A stretch of 64,000 bases of DNA from Mycobacterium sp. MFM001 (GCF_003402475.1 NZ_BFAB01000001.1:1-64000), one strand, 5' to 3'; positions 30,785-40,416 are shown, counted from the stretch's first letter. Notes: generated by a model from the sequence alone, not told the origin. A program made the numbers and translations.

Positions 30785-31189
30785 GTGAGGGGGAGTGAAC
30801 CACCTGACGACGGCGGACGGGACGACTCGTTCATGCGCGCCGACGATCCGTCACCGTGGTACCTCAAACCGTGGGCGCTGGCGGGCTGGGGCCTGCTGGT
30901 CGTCTTCCTGATCGCGGTGATCATCTGGGGCCTTGTCGTGCTGGCAACCGGCGGCGGAGGCGAAGCGCCCTCCCCCACAACGACGACGACAACCACCACG
31001 ACCACGTCATCGACCACCACGACGACAACAACAACCACAACCACCACAACCACCACGACCGTCGAACCGACAACCACGGCCCCGCGATGGACCACGCAAG
31101 CCCCGGCGCCGCCGCCTGTGACCAGCGCGCCGAAGCATCACTGGTGGGACGATCTACCGCCCATCCACGTCCCCGGTGTCAACCCGTAA
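30785..31189 (+). CDS. Single-pass membrane protein with poly-Thr tail (paralogue 3 of 3)
   Basis: 134 residues, GTG start 19 bases after the previous stop. A short acidic N-terminus, then SPWYLKPWALAGW and one membrane helix (about 29-54) ending GGGGEAPSP. A threonine block (about 63-95) and a Pro/Trp ending (HHWWDDLPPIHVPGVNP) follow. The aromatic C-terminus differs from the ITLP endings of its two paralogues. The function is unknown. Confidence 0.78.
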   Translation: MRGSEPPDDGGRDDSFMRADDPSPWYLKPWALAGWGLLVVFLIAVIIWGLVVLATGGGGEAPSPTTTTTTTTTTSSTTTTTTTTTTTTTTTTVEPTTTAPRWTTQAPAPPPVTSAPKHHWWDDLPPIHVPGVNP

Positions 31190-31492
31190 GGCGCTGTGCG
31201 CCTTGATATTCGGCGACGATCGCCTCGGCGCTGGGCAGCAAAGCATCTCTTCGCCGTTTGACGCTGTTGGTCGCGAACGCGGACCTCGAGGCCCACGGAA
31301 AACACGAAGCGAACTCCCAAGCTGAAGAGCGTCCGGGCGGTCAACTGACGCGGCCGCAGGATTAGGAAGCCCCGCATCGGGGGAACCGGTTACGGGGGAA
31401 TCGTCGATGAGGCCCGGACCCGTCCGCCGCCACTATGGGGTACCGGCGCCGACGATCACCACACAACCGATTACACAGGGGTTTTGCTGCAT
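31190..31492. other. Intergenic stretch upstream of the Hsp70-like gene
   Basis: 303 bases without a credible coding frame. It probably holds the promoter of the gene at 31493. GGGGAACCGGTTACGGGGGA near 31379-31398 resembles the -35 element (GGAAC) of stress sigma factors, but no convincing -10 partner at the right spacing was found. Nothing else stands out. Confidence 0.4.
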
Positions 31493-33358
31493 ATGACCGA
31501 CGCGCTCGGATTGTCCGTCGGGATGGCCAACCTGGTCGCGGCTCGAGTGGGCAGCGCGCCGGTGACGCGCCGATCCGTGCTGACCTTGTTCGGCCACCGG
31601 CCACCGGAAGTAGGGACTCCGGAGGACAACCCGAACCTCGCCGAACCCGGCCTGGTGTTGAGCGGGTTCGTCGAGCAGATCGGCGCCCCGACTCCGCTGA
31701 TCGCTCCCGACGGATCCAGCCACAGCAGCGAGGCGCTGGCGGTCGAGGCGCTCGACGCGATGGCCCGCACCGTCGGCTACGGGGCACCGGTGGCGATCGC
31801 GGTCCCGGCGCACTGGAACCCCACCACCGTCGGCGCACTGCGAGAAGCATTGGGCACCAAGCAATCCCTTACCGGTGGTGTGCCGCCGACGGTGATCTCC
31901 GACGCCACCGCAGCGCTTGCCGCGCTGTACGCCAAGCCCGGCTTCCCCACCGACGGGATCGTGGCGCTGTGCGACTTCGGCGCCGGCGGCACCAGCGTCA
32001 CACTCACCGATGCGGCGGCGAATTTCCACCACATCGGCCAAACACTTCGCTACCCGGGCTTCTCCGGCGACCGGATCGACCAGGCCATCCTCAGCCACAT
32101 ACAGGCACGTGTCGCCGCTCGTTCCGACGCGGCGGGGACCGCGCCGGTCGGCACGCTGTCTCGGCTGATCGAGGAATGCCGGCGCGCCAAGGAACAACTG
32201 TCTGCCGCGACGGTCGCGGTCATCCCGGCCGAGATGCCCGGTGCGGCCGACGACGTCCGCTTCTTCCGCACGGAATTGGAGCGCCTGATCGCCGACCCGC
32301 TGGGCCGGTTCGTCAGCAATGTCGAAGACATCTTGCGGCGCAACCAAATTCCGCCGGCAAGGCTGGCCGCGATCGCGACGGTCGGCGGTGGTGCGTGTAT
32401 CCCGTTGGTCACCCAACAACTCGAGCAGCGGTTACAGGCACCAGTGGTCACCACGCCACATCCGGCACTGAGCGCCGCGATCGGCGCGGCGGTGCTCGCG
32501 GAGCAGAAATCGTCCGCCCCTGGGCCCAACGGCATGGCTGCTCCGACCGGCGCGCAGGCCACCGCGCTTGCCCCGGGCGGTGCCGCCGCGGCCCCGACCG
32601 ACTTCGACGCCCCCGTCCCGACCGATGTCGCGCCCGCGGCGTGGGCGGCGGGCGCGGCCGCTGCGGCTGCCGGCGAATCGGTCGACGACGGTGCCCCGTC
32701 GGCGACCTACCGCGCGCTGGCCTGGTCGCAGGAGGCCTCCAGCGGCGAGGAGCCACTGCCCTACAACGGCGAGGACCACAGCGGTGAATACGGCCGCAGC
32801 ATGACGGCCGCTCCGCCGCCGGTGCCGTCCGAACCCGCCCCTGCCGACTACGCCGCTGCACCCGAACCGTCGCGGCGACACAAGCGCTCGGGTGCCTTGT
32901 TCAGCATGGTCGCCACGGCCGCCTTGGTCGCGCTGCTCATAGCCGGTGTGGTGGTGTTCAAGTTGAGTTCCACCGACCACGGACCCACCGAAAAGCCCAC
33001 ACCCACGCCGAGCACACTGCCCAGCGTCGGCTCGCTGCCTCCCGCGCCGCCGCCGGCGACCGCCACCGAAACACCGTCGAACCCCAGTCCCACCGAGTCC
33101 GCGGTCCCCCCGCCGCCGCCCACGACCACCGAACCACCGACAACCACCAGGACCACGGTGCCCACCACCACAACCACGGTGCCCACGACGACGACCACGG
33201 TGCCGACCACGACGACCACTCGCCCGTCAACCACTTACCCCACCACGACCACAACCCCGCCGACCTTCAGCTATCCCATGTATCCGCCGGTGAGGCCGCC
33301 CAGCACGACGGCTCAGGTCCCGCCGTTGGTACCGGTCCGGCCGACCTATGGTCAGTAG
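31493..33358 (+). CDS. Hsp70/actin-fold membrane protein with Thr/Pro tail (Rv0312-type)
   Basis: 621 residues from ATG at 31493 (TDALGLSVGMANLVA aligns with the start of the Rv0312-type protein at 58349). Residues about 1-350 resemble the Hsp70 ATPase domain: LGLSVGMANLVAAR (phosphate 1), VALCDFGAGGTSVTLTD (phosphate 2) and IATVGGGACIPLV (adenosine motif). An Ala/Pro-rich linker, one membrane helix (about 468-490) and a tail with VPTTTTT repeats follow, ending RPTYGQ. No peptide-binding domain is present, so it is not a chaperone of DnaK type. It is probably a membrane-anchored ATPase-like sensor or scaffold. Confidence 0.82.
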   Translation: MTDALGLSVGMANLVAARVGSAPVTRRSVLTLFGHRPPEVGTPEDNPNLAEPGLVLSGFVEQIGAPTPLIAPDGSSHSSEALAVEALDAMARTVGYGAPVAIAVPAHWNPTTVGALREALGTKQSLTGGVPPTVISDATAALAALYAKPGFPTDGIVALCDFGAGGTSVTLTDAAANFHHIGQTLRYPGFSGDRIDQAILSHIQARVAARSDAAGTAPVGTLSRLIEECRRAKEQLSAATVAVIPAEMPGAADDVRFFRTELERLIADPLGRFVSNVEDILRRNQIPPARLAAIATVGGGACIPLVTQQLEQRLQAPVVTTPHPALSAAIGAAVLAEQKSSAPGPNGMAAPTGAQATALAPGGAAAAPTDFDAPVPTDVAPAAWAAGAAAAAAGESVDDGAPSATYRALAWSQEASSGEEPLPYNGEDHSGEYGRSMTAAPPPVPSEPAPADYAAAPEPSRRHKRSGALFSMVATAALVALLIAGVVVFKLSSTDHGPTEKPTPTPSTLPSVGSLPPAPPPATATETPSNPSPTESAVPPPPPTTTEPPTTTRTTVPTTTTTVPTTTTTVPTTTTTRPSTTYPTTTTTPPTFSYPMYPPVRPPSTTAQVPPLVPVRPTYGQ

Positions 33359-33454
33359 TCGCGCATTGAAGTTAGGGCAACCTTCGTCGCGGTCAATACC
33401 CCGAAGATGTCACTATGAGCAGGCCAAGCAGGCCTGAGCAGGCACGGCCAGATG

Positions 33455-33495
33455 GTTACCAGCCAGTAACATTGGATAAGTTACCGCTCAGTAAC
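33455..33495. promoter_or_regulatory. Tandem palindromes upstream of the Fe-S reductase gene
   Basis: Two 16-base elements, GTTACCAGCCAGTAAC (33455-33470) and GTTACCGCTCAGTAAC (33480-33495), identical at 13 positions and each an inverted repeat GTTAC-N6-GTAAC. Their centres are 25 bases apart, and the second ends 22 bases before the start codon. This suggests cooperative binding of a dimeric repressor; the regulator is not identified. Confidence 0.65.
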
Positions 33496-33517
33496 GCCAG
33501 AATTGGAGAACCGCTCC

Positions 33518-36358
33518 GTGGAGACGCAGACGCTGATCAGACTGGTAGTCGGCCTCGGCATGACGGCCATTGTGCTGCTGTTCGCCGCCCGACGGGTGGG
33601 CTGGCTGACCAAACTCATCCTGTCCGGCCAACCGGCCAGCGGTCGCACCGACGAGGTCGGCGCACGCATCGAGGTCGAGGTGGCGGAGGTGCCCGGACAA
33701 CGCCGCCTGCTGAAGTGGACCATTCCCGGCCTGGCCCACTTCTTCACCATGTGGGCGTTCTTCGTGCTGCTGACCGTCTACATCGAGGCATACGGTCTGC
33801 TGTTCAGCCCGCATTTCCACATCCCGCTGATCGGCACCTGGGACGGGCTGGGCTTCTTGCAGGACTTCTTCGTCGTCGCGGTGACACTGGGTATTGCCAC
33901 GTTCGCGGTCATCCGCATTAAGCGGAACCCCAAGGAGCTCGGCCGCACGTCCCGCTTCTACGGTTCGCACACCGGAGGCGCGTGGCTGATTCTGTTCATG
34001 ATCTTCAACGTCGTGTGGACTTACTGCCTGTTGCGTGGCGCGGCGTCATACCTCGGCAACCTGCCCTACGGCAACGGGGCGTTCCTGTCCCACCTGTTCG
34101 GCAGGATAGTGAGCCCGCTCGGGCACACCGGCAACGAGATCCTGGAGACGGTGGCGCTGCTGCTGCACATCGGCGTCATGCTCGCGTTCCTGATCATCGT
34201 GCTGCACTCCAAGCACCTGCACATCTTCGTGGCACCCATCAACGTCGCCTTCAAGCGACTGCCCGACGGGCTGGGCCCGCTGCTGCCGATCGAGGCCGAC
34301 GGCAAGCCGATCGACTTCGAAAACCCGCCCGACGAGGCCGAATTCGGCCGCGGCAAGATCGAAGACTTTTCCTGGAAGGCGATGCTGGACTTCGCCACCT
34401 GCACCGAGTGTGGGCGCTGCCAGTCGCAGTGCCCGGCGTGGAACACCGGGAAACCGTTGTCGCCCAAGCTCGTCATCATGGACCTGCGCGACCACTGGAT
34501 GGCCAAGGCGCCCTACATTCTCGGTGAAAAGGAAGCCGACGCGGAGGGCGGTTACATCGAATCCGGCCGCGGCGAGGGCCACCACGTCCCCGAGTCCGGA
34601 TTCGGCCGGGTGCCCGGCTCCGGGCCCGAGCAGGCCAACCGTCCGCTGGTGGGCACCGCCGAGCAGGGCGGGGTGATCGACCCCGACGTGTTGTGGTCCT
34701 GCGTGACGTGCGGCGCCTGCGTCGAGCAGTGCCCGGTGGACATCGAGCACATCGACCACATCGTCGATATGCGCCGCTACCAGGTGATGATGGAGTCGGA
34801 ATTCCCCTCCGAACTCTCGGTGCTGTTCAAAAACCTTGAAACCAAGGGCAATCCGTGGGGTCAGAACGCCGGCGACCGCACCAACTGGATCAGCGAGGTC
34901 GACTTCGATGTCCCGGTCTACGGCGAGGACGTCGAGAGCTTCGACGGCTACGAGTACTTGTTCTGGGTGGGTTGCGCCGGCGCCTACGACGACAAGGCAA
35001 AGAGGACCACGAAGGCCGTCGCCGAATTGTTGGCCATCGCCGGAGTGAAGTACATGGTGCTCGGCACCGGCGAAACCTGCAACGGCGACTCTGCGCGCCG
35101 GTCGGGTAACGAGTTCTTGTTCCAGCAGCTGGCCCAGCAGGCCGTCGAGACACTCGACGGGGTGTTCGAGGGTGTGGAGACCGTCGACCGCAAGATCGTG
35201 GTCACCTGCCCGCACTGCTTCAATACCCTTGGGCGCGAATACAAACAGCTGGGCGCCAACTACACGGTGCTACACCACACCCAGCTGCTGAACCGGCTGG
35301 TGCGCGACAAGAAGCTGGTGCCGGTCACGCCGGTCGACGGCAACGGCAACAGCCCTTCGATCACCTACCACGATCCGTGCTACTTGGGCCGGCACAACAA
35401 GGTCTACGAGGCGCCGCGTGAGTTGATCGGCGCTTCGGGCGCGACGCTGACCGAGATGCCGCGTCATGCCGATCGCAGCTTCTGTTGCGGCGCAGGTGGT
35501 GCGCGGATGTGGATGGAAGAGCACATCGGCAAGCGGATCAATCACGAGCGGGTCGACGAGGCGCTGGCCACCGGCGCCACTACCGTCGCCACCGCATGCC
35601 CCTTCTGCCGGGTGATGGTCAGCGACGGTGTCAACGACCGCGCCGAGGCCGCCGGACGCGAAGACGTCGACGTGCGCGACGTGGCCAACCTGCTGCTGGA
35701 GTCGATCGACCGCAGCAACATCACGCTGCCCGCCAAGGGAACCGCCGCCGAAGAGGCTGCCAAGGCCGCACCCAAGCCCGCTCCGAAGGCGGAGGCGGCG
35801 CCCGCGACCACGGCGGCACCGGCCGAAAAGCCCGCTGAGACTGCCGAACCCACGGGGGAAAAGGCGACCAAGGCAGTCACCGGTTTGGGCATCGCCGGCG
35901 GCGCCAAGCGACCCGGCGCCAAAAAGACCGCCGCGCCAACGCAATCCGCGGCAGCTCCGGCCGCCGAGGAAGCCAAAGCCCCCGCCGCACCGGCCAAAGG
36001 GCTGGGCATCGCGACCGGAGCCAAACGGCCCGGCGCCAAGAAGGCTGCTGCCCCAGCACAACCGGAGGCCGCGAAAGCGCCGGCTGCCGAAGAGGCAAAG
36101 GCGGAAGAGGCCAAAGCAGAAGAGGCCAAAGCGCCTGCCGCACCGGTCAAGGGGCTGGGCATCGCAGCGGGTGCCAAGCGACCCGGCGCCAAGAAAGCCA
36201 CAGCGCCGGCTGCCGAGCCGAAGAAGGAGCCGGAAGCAAAGCCGGAACCGGAATCTCAGGCCGCGCCCGCGGCCAAGGAAGCCGACGGCGAAGCCAGCAC
36301 GCCGCCGGTCAAGGGGCTGGGTATCGCGCGCGGCGCCCGCCCGCCGGGCAAGCGGTAA
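33518..36358 (+). CDS. Membrane Fe-S heterodisulfide reductase-like oxidoreductase (Rv0338c-like)
   Basis: 946 residues from GTG at 33518, nine bases after GGAG. Several membrane helices lie in residues about 1-230. A double 4Fe-4S ferredoxin module follows (CTECGRCQSQCPAW near 294 and CVTCGACVEQCPVDI near 395). Two CCG domains (CPHCFNTLG near 566; HDPCYLG near 618 and CCGAGGARMW near 656) are typical of HdrD/GlpC. It would take electrons from quinone or a soluble donor; the substrate is unknown, and the M. tuberculosis homologue is reported as essential. The Ala/Lys/Glu-rich C-terminal tail (from about 740) holds four GLGIAxGAKRPG repeats. Confidence 0.9.
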   Translation: METQTLIRLVVGLGMTAIVLLFAARRVGWLTKLILSGQPASGRTDEVGARIEVEVAEVPGQRRLLKWTIPGLAHFFTMWAFFVLLTVYIEAYGLLFSPHFHIPLIGTWDGLGFLQDFFVVAVTLGIATFAVIRIKRNPKELGRTSRFYGSHTGGAWLILFMIFNVVWTYCLLRGAASYLGNLPYGNGAFLSHLFGRIVSPLGHTGNEILETVALLLHIGVMLAFLIIVLHSKHLHIFVAPINVAFKRLPDGLGPLLPIEADGKPIDFENPPDEAEFGRGKIEDFSWKAMLDFATCTECGRCQSQCPAWNTGKPLSPKLVIMDLRDHWMAKAPYILGEKEADAEGGYIESGRGEGHHVPESGFGRVPGSGPEQANRPLVGTAEQGGVIDPDVLWSCVTCGACVEQCPVDIEHIDHIVDMRRYQVMMESEFPSELSVLFKNLETKGNPWGQNAGDRTNWISEVDFDVPVYGEDVESFDGYEYLFWVGCAGAYDDKAKRTTKAVAELLAIAGVKYMVLGTGETCNGDSARRSGNEFLFQQLAQQAVETLDGVFEGVETVDRKIVVTCPHCFNTLGREYKQLGANYTVLHHTQLLNRLVRDKKLVPVTPVDGNGNSPSITYHDPCYLGRHNKVYEAPRELIGASGATLTEMPRHADRSFCCGAGGARMWMEEHIGKRINHERVDEALATGATTVATACPFCRVMVSDGVNDRAEAAGREDVDVRDVANLLLESIDRSNITLPAKGTAAEEAAKAAPKPAPKAEAAPATTAAPAEKPAETAEPTGEKATKAVTGLGIAGGAKRPGAKKTAAPTQSAAAPAAEEAKAPAAPAKGLGIATGAKRPGAKKAAAPAQPEAAKAPAAEEAKAEEAKAEEAKAPAAPVKGLGIAAGAKRPGAKKATAPAAEPKKEPEAKPEPESQAAPAAKEADGEASTPPVKGLGIARGARPPGKR

Positions 36359-36363
36359 CGCGT

Positions 36364-37737
36364 CTACCCAGCGCCACCGCGGAGGTCGGCGTCCGACGGC
36401 GCGTACTCTGCCGACTCCGCGATGATGGAGGACGGGTTGGCGTGTTCGACACGGTTGGCCGTGCGGACGTGTGTGAACGGCTCGTCGACGGTTTCGCGGG
36501 TTCCGAAGAACGGCAGCAACATCGGCACGTCCATGGCGTGGTTCGGGACCTCGACCACGACGAGGGTCCTCAACACCGGATGATCCGAAACCAAATCCTG
36601 GACGGCACCTATAGAGGCGAACCGACTCTCCGTACACAGGACGCGCGCTCCGCCGGGGCCCCAGCCATGAAGCTCTCCCGCCTCCGATATGAACCCGCCC
36701 GGATCCTGCCACAAGGAAACCTGAGGCGGGTAGCACGAGTGAACGTCCTGCACCATTCGATGGGTGACGACAACTGCCTCCACCGACAGCCGTACCAGCC
36801 GGACGGTTCTGGAGTCGACGTCGACCACCCGTTTGAGCTCTCCCGTTTGTCCTGGGGCAAGAAACGCGTCGTCGTAAGGCGCGGCTAAGACTGTGGCGTA
36901 GAGCAGCGTGGAATCGCGGGGCACGGCAGGCGTTTCGCGGTAGTCACCTCTTTTAATGCGCCCGTTGGGATTCAGGCTAGCGAGCAGGGTGTCGGTGGTG
37001 GCGGGCTCCGTCGGCGTCCCGACGGGATAGGAGGTGACGCGCACGAGCGCTGCATGCAGGTCCGCCTGGACCGAACCACGGTTGTGCAGAGTCACTTTCG
37101 CCAACAGGTGGACGTTCGGACCGGTCGAGCCGATCGGCGACAACTCGGTACTGACGTCGACGAGGGGACGTGACGCCTGAGGCATGTAATCGGTCTGCAT
37201 CCAGAACTGCACCAGACCGATCAACGGGAAAAGCGCGACCACGACGGCAGCGCCCTTGGTGACGGCGGTACGCGCATAGCGTCCGAGGTAGAGCACCCAG
37301 ATCAGCGCTATGCCGCCGATCATCAACGCAACGCCCGTTATCCCCAGCAGTTGACTCACCGGACTGCGCTGGTCGACCAGCCACACGTACGCCGCCAAAC
37401 CCGCAATAAAGATCTGGCTCACCATCGCGGTGATTAAGGCGTTACCCGAGCCTCTGACGATCTGCCCGAACGCCAGCGCGCAGGTAACGCCGATCCCCAG
37501 CAAGAGCGCCGAGCCGATCAGATCCCACGCGGAGCTCGTCAGCGTCGCATTCCAGACCGCCAGTGCCAGGACGATCGCCGCGTCGACGCCAATCCAGCAA
37601 GCGAGCAGGATCCGAAGCGATCTGCGCAAGCTGCGGACAGTGACATCGGGTTCCGATGCTTGTCCGCCGACCGCCACGTGGTCGTCCGTCGCGTGATGGC
37701 CGTCTCCACCAAGGTTTGTCTCGAGTTTGAGCTTCAT
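36364..37737 (-). CDS. Four- to five-helix membrane protein with large exterior domain, unknown
   Basis: 457 residues. A polar His/Gly-rich N-terminus (about 1-40), then hydrophobic segments at about 41-62, 68-90, 97-117, 127-150 and 163-180, followed by a soluble domain of about 270 residues with several Cys and Pro and motifs such as VHLLAKVTLHNRGSVQAD. No family is recognised. Convergent with the Fe-S reductase gene, whose stop is 5 bases away. Codon use looks less GC-extreme in places than its neighbours. Confidence 0.7.
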   Translation of the reverse strand: MKLKLETNLGGDGHHATDDHVAVGGQASEPDVTVRSLRRSLRILLACWIGVDAAIVLALAVWNATLTSSAWDLIGSALLLGIGVTCALAFGQIVRGSGNALITAMVSQIFIAGLAAYVWLVDQRSPVSQLLGITGVALMIGGIALIWVLYLGRYARTAVTKGAAVVVALFPLIGLVQFWMQTDYMPQASRPLVDVSTELSPIGSTGPNVHLLAKVTLHNRGSVQADLHAALVRVTSYPVGTPTEPATTDTLLASLNPNGRIKRGDYRETPAVPRDSTLLYATVLAAPYDDAFLAPGQTGELKRVVDVDSRTVRLVRLSVEAVVVTHRMVQDVHSCYPPQVSLWQDPGGFISEAGELHGWGPGGARVLCTESRFASIGAVQDLVSDHPVLRTLVVVEVPNHAMDVPMLLPFFGTRETVDEPFTHVRTANRVEHANPSSIIAESAEYAPSDADLRGGAG

Positions 37738-37868
37738 CGCTGCGCCTCACATGTTCGGTGATGGCGGCACTCTACGGCGGCACAGCAACCCACCGCGTGA
37801 GTAATTGGCTACCTGTTTTCCTGGGCTTATCCGGCTTTAGCAAATTTCCAGTGGACGGCCATGGCACC

Positions 37869-39143
37869 ATGGTGGACGTGACTACGCATCAGCTGCCCTG
37901 GTCTGCCATGGGCCACCAGCCGCGGCAGCGCACGTTCGCGCAGTCGTCGAAGCTGCAAGACGTACTCTACGAAATCCGCGGCCCGGTGCACGATCACGCC
38001 GCGAGGTTAGAGGCCGAAGGCCATCGCATCCTCAAGCTCAACATCGGCAACCCGGCACCGTTCGGATTCGAAGCACCCGACGTGATCATGCGCGACATGA
38101 TCCAGGCACTGCCGTACGCGCAGGGCTATTCGGACTCCAAAGGCATCCTGCCGGCGCGACGTGCCGTCGTCACCCGTTACGAACTCATCGAGGGCTTCCC
38201 GCGATTCGACGTCGACGACGTCTATCTGGGTAACGGGGTCTCGGAGCTGATCACTCTTACCCTGCAAGCGCTGCTCGACAACGGCGACCAAGTATTGATT
38301 CCCGCGCCCGATTATCCGCTGTGGACGGCGTCGACCTCGCTGGCGGGCGGCACCCCGGTGCACTACCTGTGCGACGAGACGCAGGACTGGCAGCCCGATA
38401 TCGCCGACCTGGAATCCAAGATCACCGAACGCACCAAGGCGCTGGTGGTGATCAACCCGAACAATCCGACCGGCGCCGTCTACAGTCGCGAAGTCCTCAC
38501 GCAGATGGCCGATTTGGCGCGCAAGCATCAGCTGCTGCTGCTTGCCGACGAGATCTACGACAAGATCCTCTACGACGACGCCAAGCACATCAGCATGGCC
38601 TCGGTAGCGCCGGACGTGTTGTGCCTGACGTTCAACGGGCTCTCGAAGGCCTATCGGGTGGCCGGGTATCGGGCCGGCTGGTTGGCAATCACGGGACCCA
38701 AAGACCACGCCAGCAGCTTCATCGAAGGCATCCACTTGCTGGCGAATATGCGGTTGTGCCCGAATGTTCCTGCGCAGCATGCGATCCAGGTGGCGCTGGG
38801 TGGGCACCAGAGCATCGAGGATTTGGTGTTGCCCGGCGGTCGGCTGCGTGAACAGCGCGACGTCGCCTGGACCAAGCTCAACGAGATCCCCGGCGTCTCC
38901 TGCGTCAAGCCGGCCGGCGCGCTGTACGCCTTCCCCCGGCTGGACCCCGAGGTGTACAACATCGAGGACGACGAGCAACTTGTGCTGGACCTACTCCTGC
39001 AGGAGAAGATCCTGGTCACCCAGGGCACTGGATTCAATTGGCCCGCACCGGATCACCTGCGGATCGTGACGCTGCCGTGGGCGCGTGACCTCTCGCACGC
39101 GATCGAGCGACTGGGTAACTTCCTGGTCAGCTACCGCCAGTGA
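37869..39143 (+). CDS. aspC: Aspartate aminotransferase-type class I aminotransferase
   Basis: 424 residues from ATG at 37869; GTG at 37878 (TTHQLPW) is an equally plausible start. Fold-type I PLP enzyme with ILKLNIGNPAPFGFEAPD, VINPNNPTGAVYS, LADEIYDKILYDD and the PLP lysine in NGLSKAYRVAGYRAGW. It matches Rv0337c (AspC/AlaA type) closely in my recall. It exchanges amino groups between glutamate and oxaloacetate or pyruvate. Its end overlaps the convergent DUF732 gene by 17 bases. Confidence 0.92.
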   Translation: MVDVTTHQLPWSAMGHQPRQRTFAQSSKLQDVLYEIRGPVHDHAARLEAEGHRILKLNIGNPAPFGFEAPDVIMRDMIQALPYAQGYSDSKGILPARRAVVTRYELIEGFPRFDVDDVYLGNGVSELITLTLQALLDNGDQVLIPAPDYPLWTASTSLAGGTPVHYLCDETQDWQPDIADLESKITERTKALVVINPNNPTGAVYSREVLTQMADLARKHQLLLLADEIYDKILYDDAKHISMASVAPDVLCLTFNGLSKAYRVAGYRAGWLAITGPKDHASSFIEGIHLLANMRLCPNVPAQHAIQVALGGHQSIEDLVLPGGRLREQRDVAWTKLNEIPGVSCVKPAGALYAFPRLDPEVYNIEDDEQLVLDLLLQEKILVTQGTGFNWPAPDHLRIVTLPWARDLSHAIERLGNFLVSYRQ

Positions 39144-39537
39144 CCTCGGGGCAAAACACTTCCCTGGCGATGTCCGCGAAATCGGCTGCAGTATCAGGTG
39201 TCAGGTCCGGCGATCCTTCGACGATGTCCGCAACAACCTGCTCTTCACTTTCGCCGCGCTCCAGTCGTGAGCAAACGCGGTGCGCATCGTTGACCGCAAC
39301 ATCGGTCGACCGGGATAGTTCAATGCCTTCGCTGGACAGCAGCCACAGGAACCGGCCATCTTTGTCCATCGCGTGCGGCGAGGTAGCAGCCGGTGAAGTC
39401 GACGTCGACTCCGTCGGCGTGGGATGGTCACGTTTCCAGTAGGAAAACGACACTGCGCCAACGACGATGAGGGCGATGACCAGCGCAACCAGAACAGCTC
39501 CGCCGCGGATCGGCTGCGGGTTGGGTGTTGTCGTCAT
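39127..39537 (-). CDS. DUF732-type exported/membrane protein
   Basis: 136 residues from ATG at 39537; upstream in-frame sequence lies inside rmlA. One N-terminal membrane helix (about 13-33, VLVALVIALIVVGAVSF), a Thr/Ser/Pro linker and a C-terminal DUF732-like helical domain (FLWLLSSEGIELSRSTDVAV ... VCSRLERGES ... VFCPE) with the usual Cys pair. DUF732 proteins are numerous in mycobacteria and of unknown function. It starts two bases after the rmlA stop. Confidence 0.85.
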   Translation of the reverse strand: MTTTPNPQPIRGGAVLVALVIALIVVGAVSFSYWKRDHPTPTESTSTSPAATSPHAMDKDGRFLWLLSSEGIELSRSTDVAVNDAHRVCSRLERGESEEQVVADIVEGSPDLTPDTAADFADIAREVFCPEVTGGS

Positions 39538-39539
39538 CC

Positions 39540-40406
39540 TCAGCGCTGTTCGAGCAACTGCAGCAGATAGTCGCCGTAGCCGGATTTGACCAGGCTCTCC
39601 GCGCGACGCGCCAGTTGCTCGTCGTCGATGAAGCCCATCCGCCACGCCACTTCCTCCGGCACGCCGATCTTCAAGCCCTGCCGTCGTTCCAGTGTGCGGA
39701 CGTAGTCGCTGGCGTCCAGCAGAGAATCGAATGTTCCGGTGTCCAGCCAGGCCGTGCCGCGCGTGAGTACCTCGACGGCGAGCCGGCCCTGGTTCAGGTA
39801 GATCTGGTTGACCTCGGTGATCTCGTATTCGCCGCGCGCCGACGGCTTTAAGCCGCGGGCGATCTCGACCACGTCGTTGTCGTAGAAGTACAACCCCGGC
39901 ACCGCGTAGTGCGACTTGGGCGTGGCCGGCTTTTCCTCGAGCGAGAGCGCGATGCCGTCGTCGCCGAATTCGACCACTCCGTAAGCCGACGGGTTGGCCA
40001 CCCAGTAGGCGAAAATTGCACCACCACTGATGGTTTGGAAACGGCGCAGGTTGGTGCCCAGACCCGGGCCGTAGAAGATGTTGTCTCCCAACGCTAATGA
40101 CACCGAGTCCGTGCCGATGTGGTCGGCGCCGATCACGAATGCCTGGGCCAGGCCGTCGGGCCGGTCTTGCACCGCGTAGCTGATGTTGATACCGAATGCC
40201 GCGCCGTCGTCGAGCAGCCGGTGGAAGCCAGGCGCATCGTGACCGGTGGTGATGACCAGGATGTCGCGGATACCGGCCGTCATCAACGTAGACAGCGGGT
40301 AATAGATCATCGGTTTGTCGTACACGGGCAGCAGCTGCTTGCTGACGCCCATGGTGATCGGATAAAGCCGTGTGCCCGAACCGCCGGCCAAGATGATTCC
40401 GCGCAT
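39540..40406 (-). CDS. rmlA: Glucose-1-phosphate thymidylyltransferase
   Basis: 288 residues, the full RmlA length. The N-terminus [25 protein letters not shown] carries the nucleotide-binding and catalytic signature; [12 protein letters not shown] and [13 protein letters not shown] carry metal and sugar contacts. It makes dTDP-glucose, the first step to dTDP-rhamnose for the arabinogalactan linker. Matches Rv0334. Downstream of the Rv0332/Rv0333-like genes in one probable operon. Confidence 0.97.
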   Translation of the reverse strand: MRGIILAGGSGTRLYPITMGVSKQLLPVYDKPMIYYPLSTLMTAGIRDILVITTGHDAPGFHRLLDDGAAFGINISYAVQDRPDGLAQAFVIGADHIGTDSVSLALGDNIFYGPGLGTNLRRFQTISGGAIFAYWVANPSAYGVVEFGDDGIALSLEEKPATPKSHYAVPGLYFYDNDVVEIARGLKPSARGEYEITEVNQIYLNQGRLAVEVLTRGTAWLDTGTFDSLLDASDYVRTLERRQGLKIGVPEEVAWRMGFIDDEQLARRAESLVKSGYGDYLLQLLEQR

Positions 40407-40416
40407 CAGCTACTCC

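Noticed and set aside
30590..31070. Threonine-codon runs as a CRISPR or tandem DNA repeat
   Set aside because: No constant repeat/spacer structure; mixed synonymous codons show a protein-level repeat.
30288..31095. Valine-rich minus-strand frames opposite the poly-Thr tails
   Set aside because: Poly-Val is simply the complement of the ACN threonine runs; also seen opposite 33100-33230 and 56580-56680.
29585..33358. The iniBAC isoniazid-inducible operon
   Set aside because: Locus position is similar in H37Rv, but none of these proteins shows the IniA/IniC dynamin-like GTPase or the IniB Gly/Asn-rich pattern.
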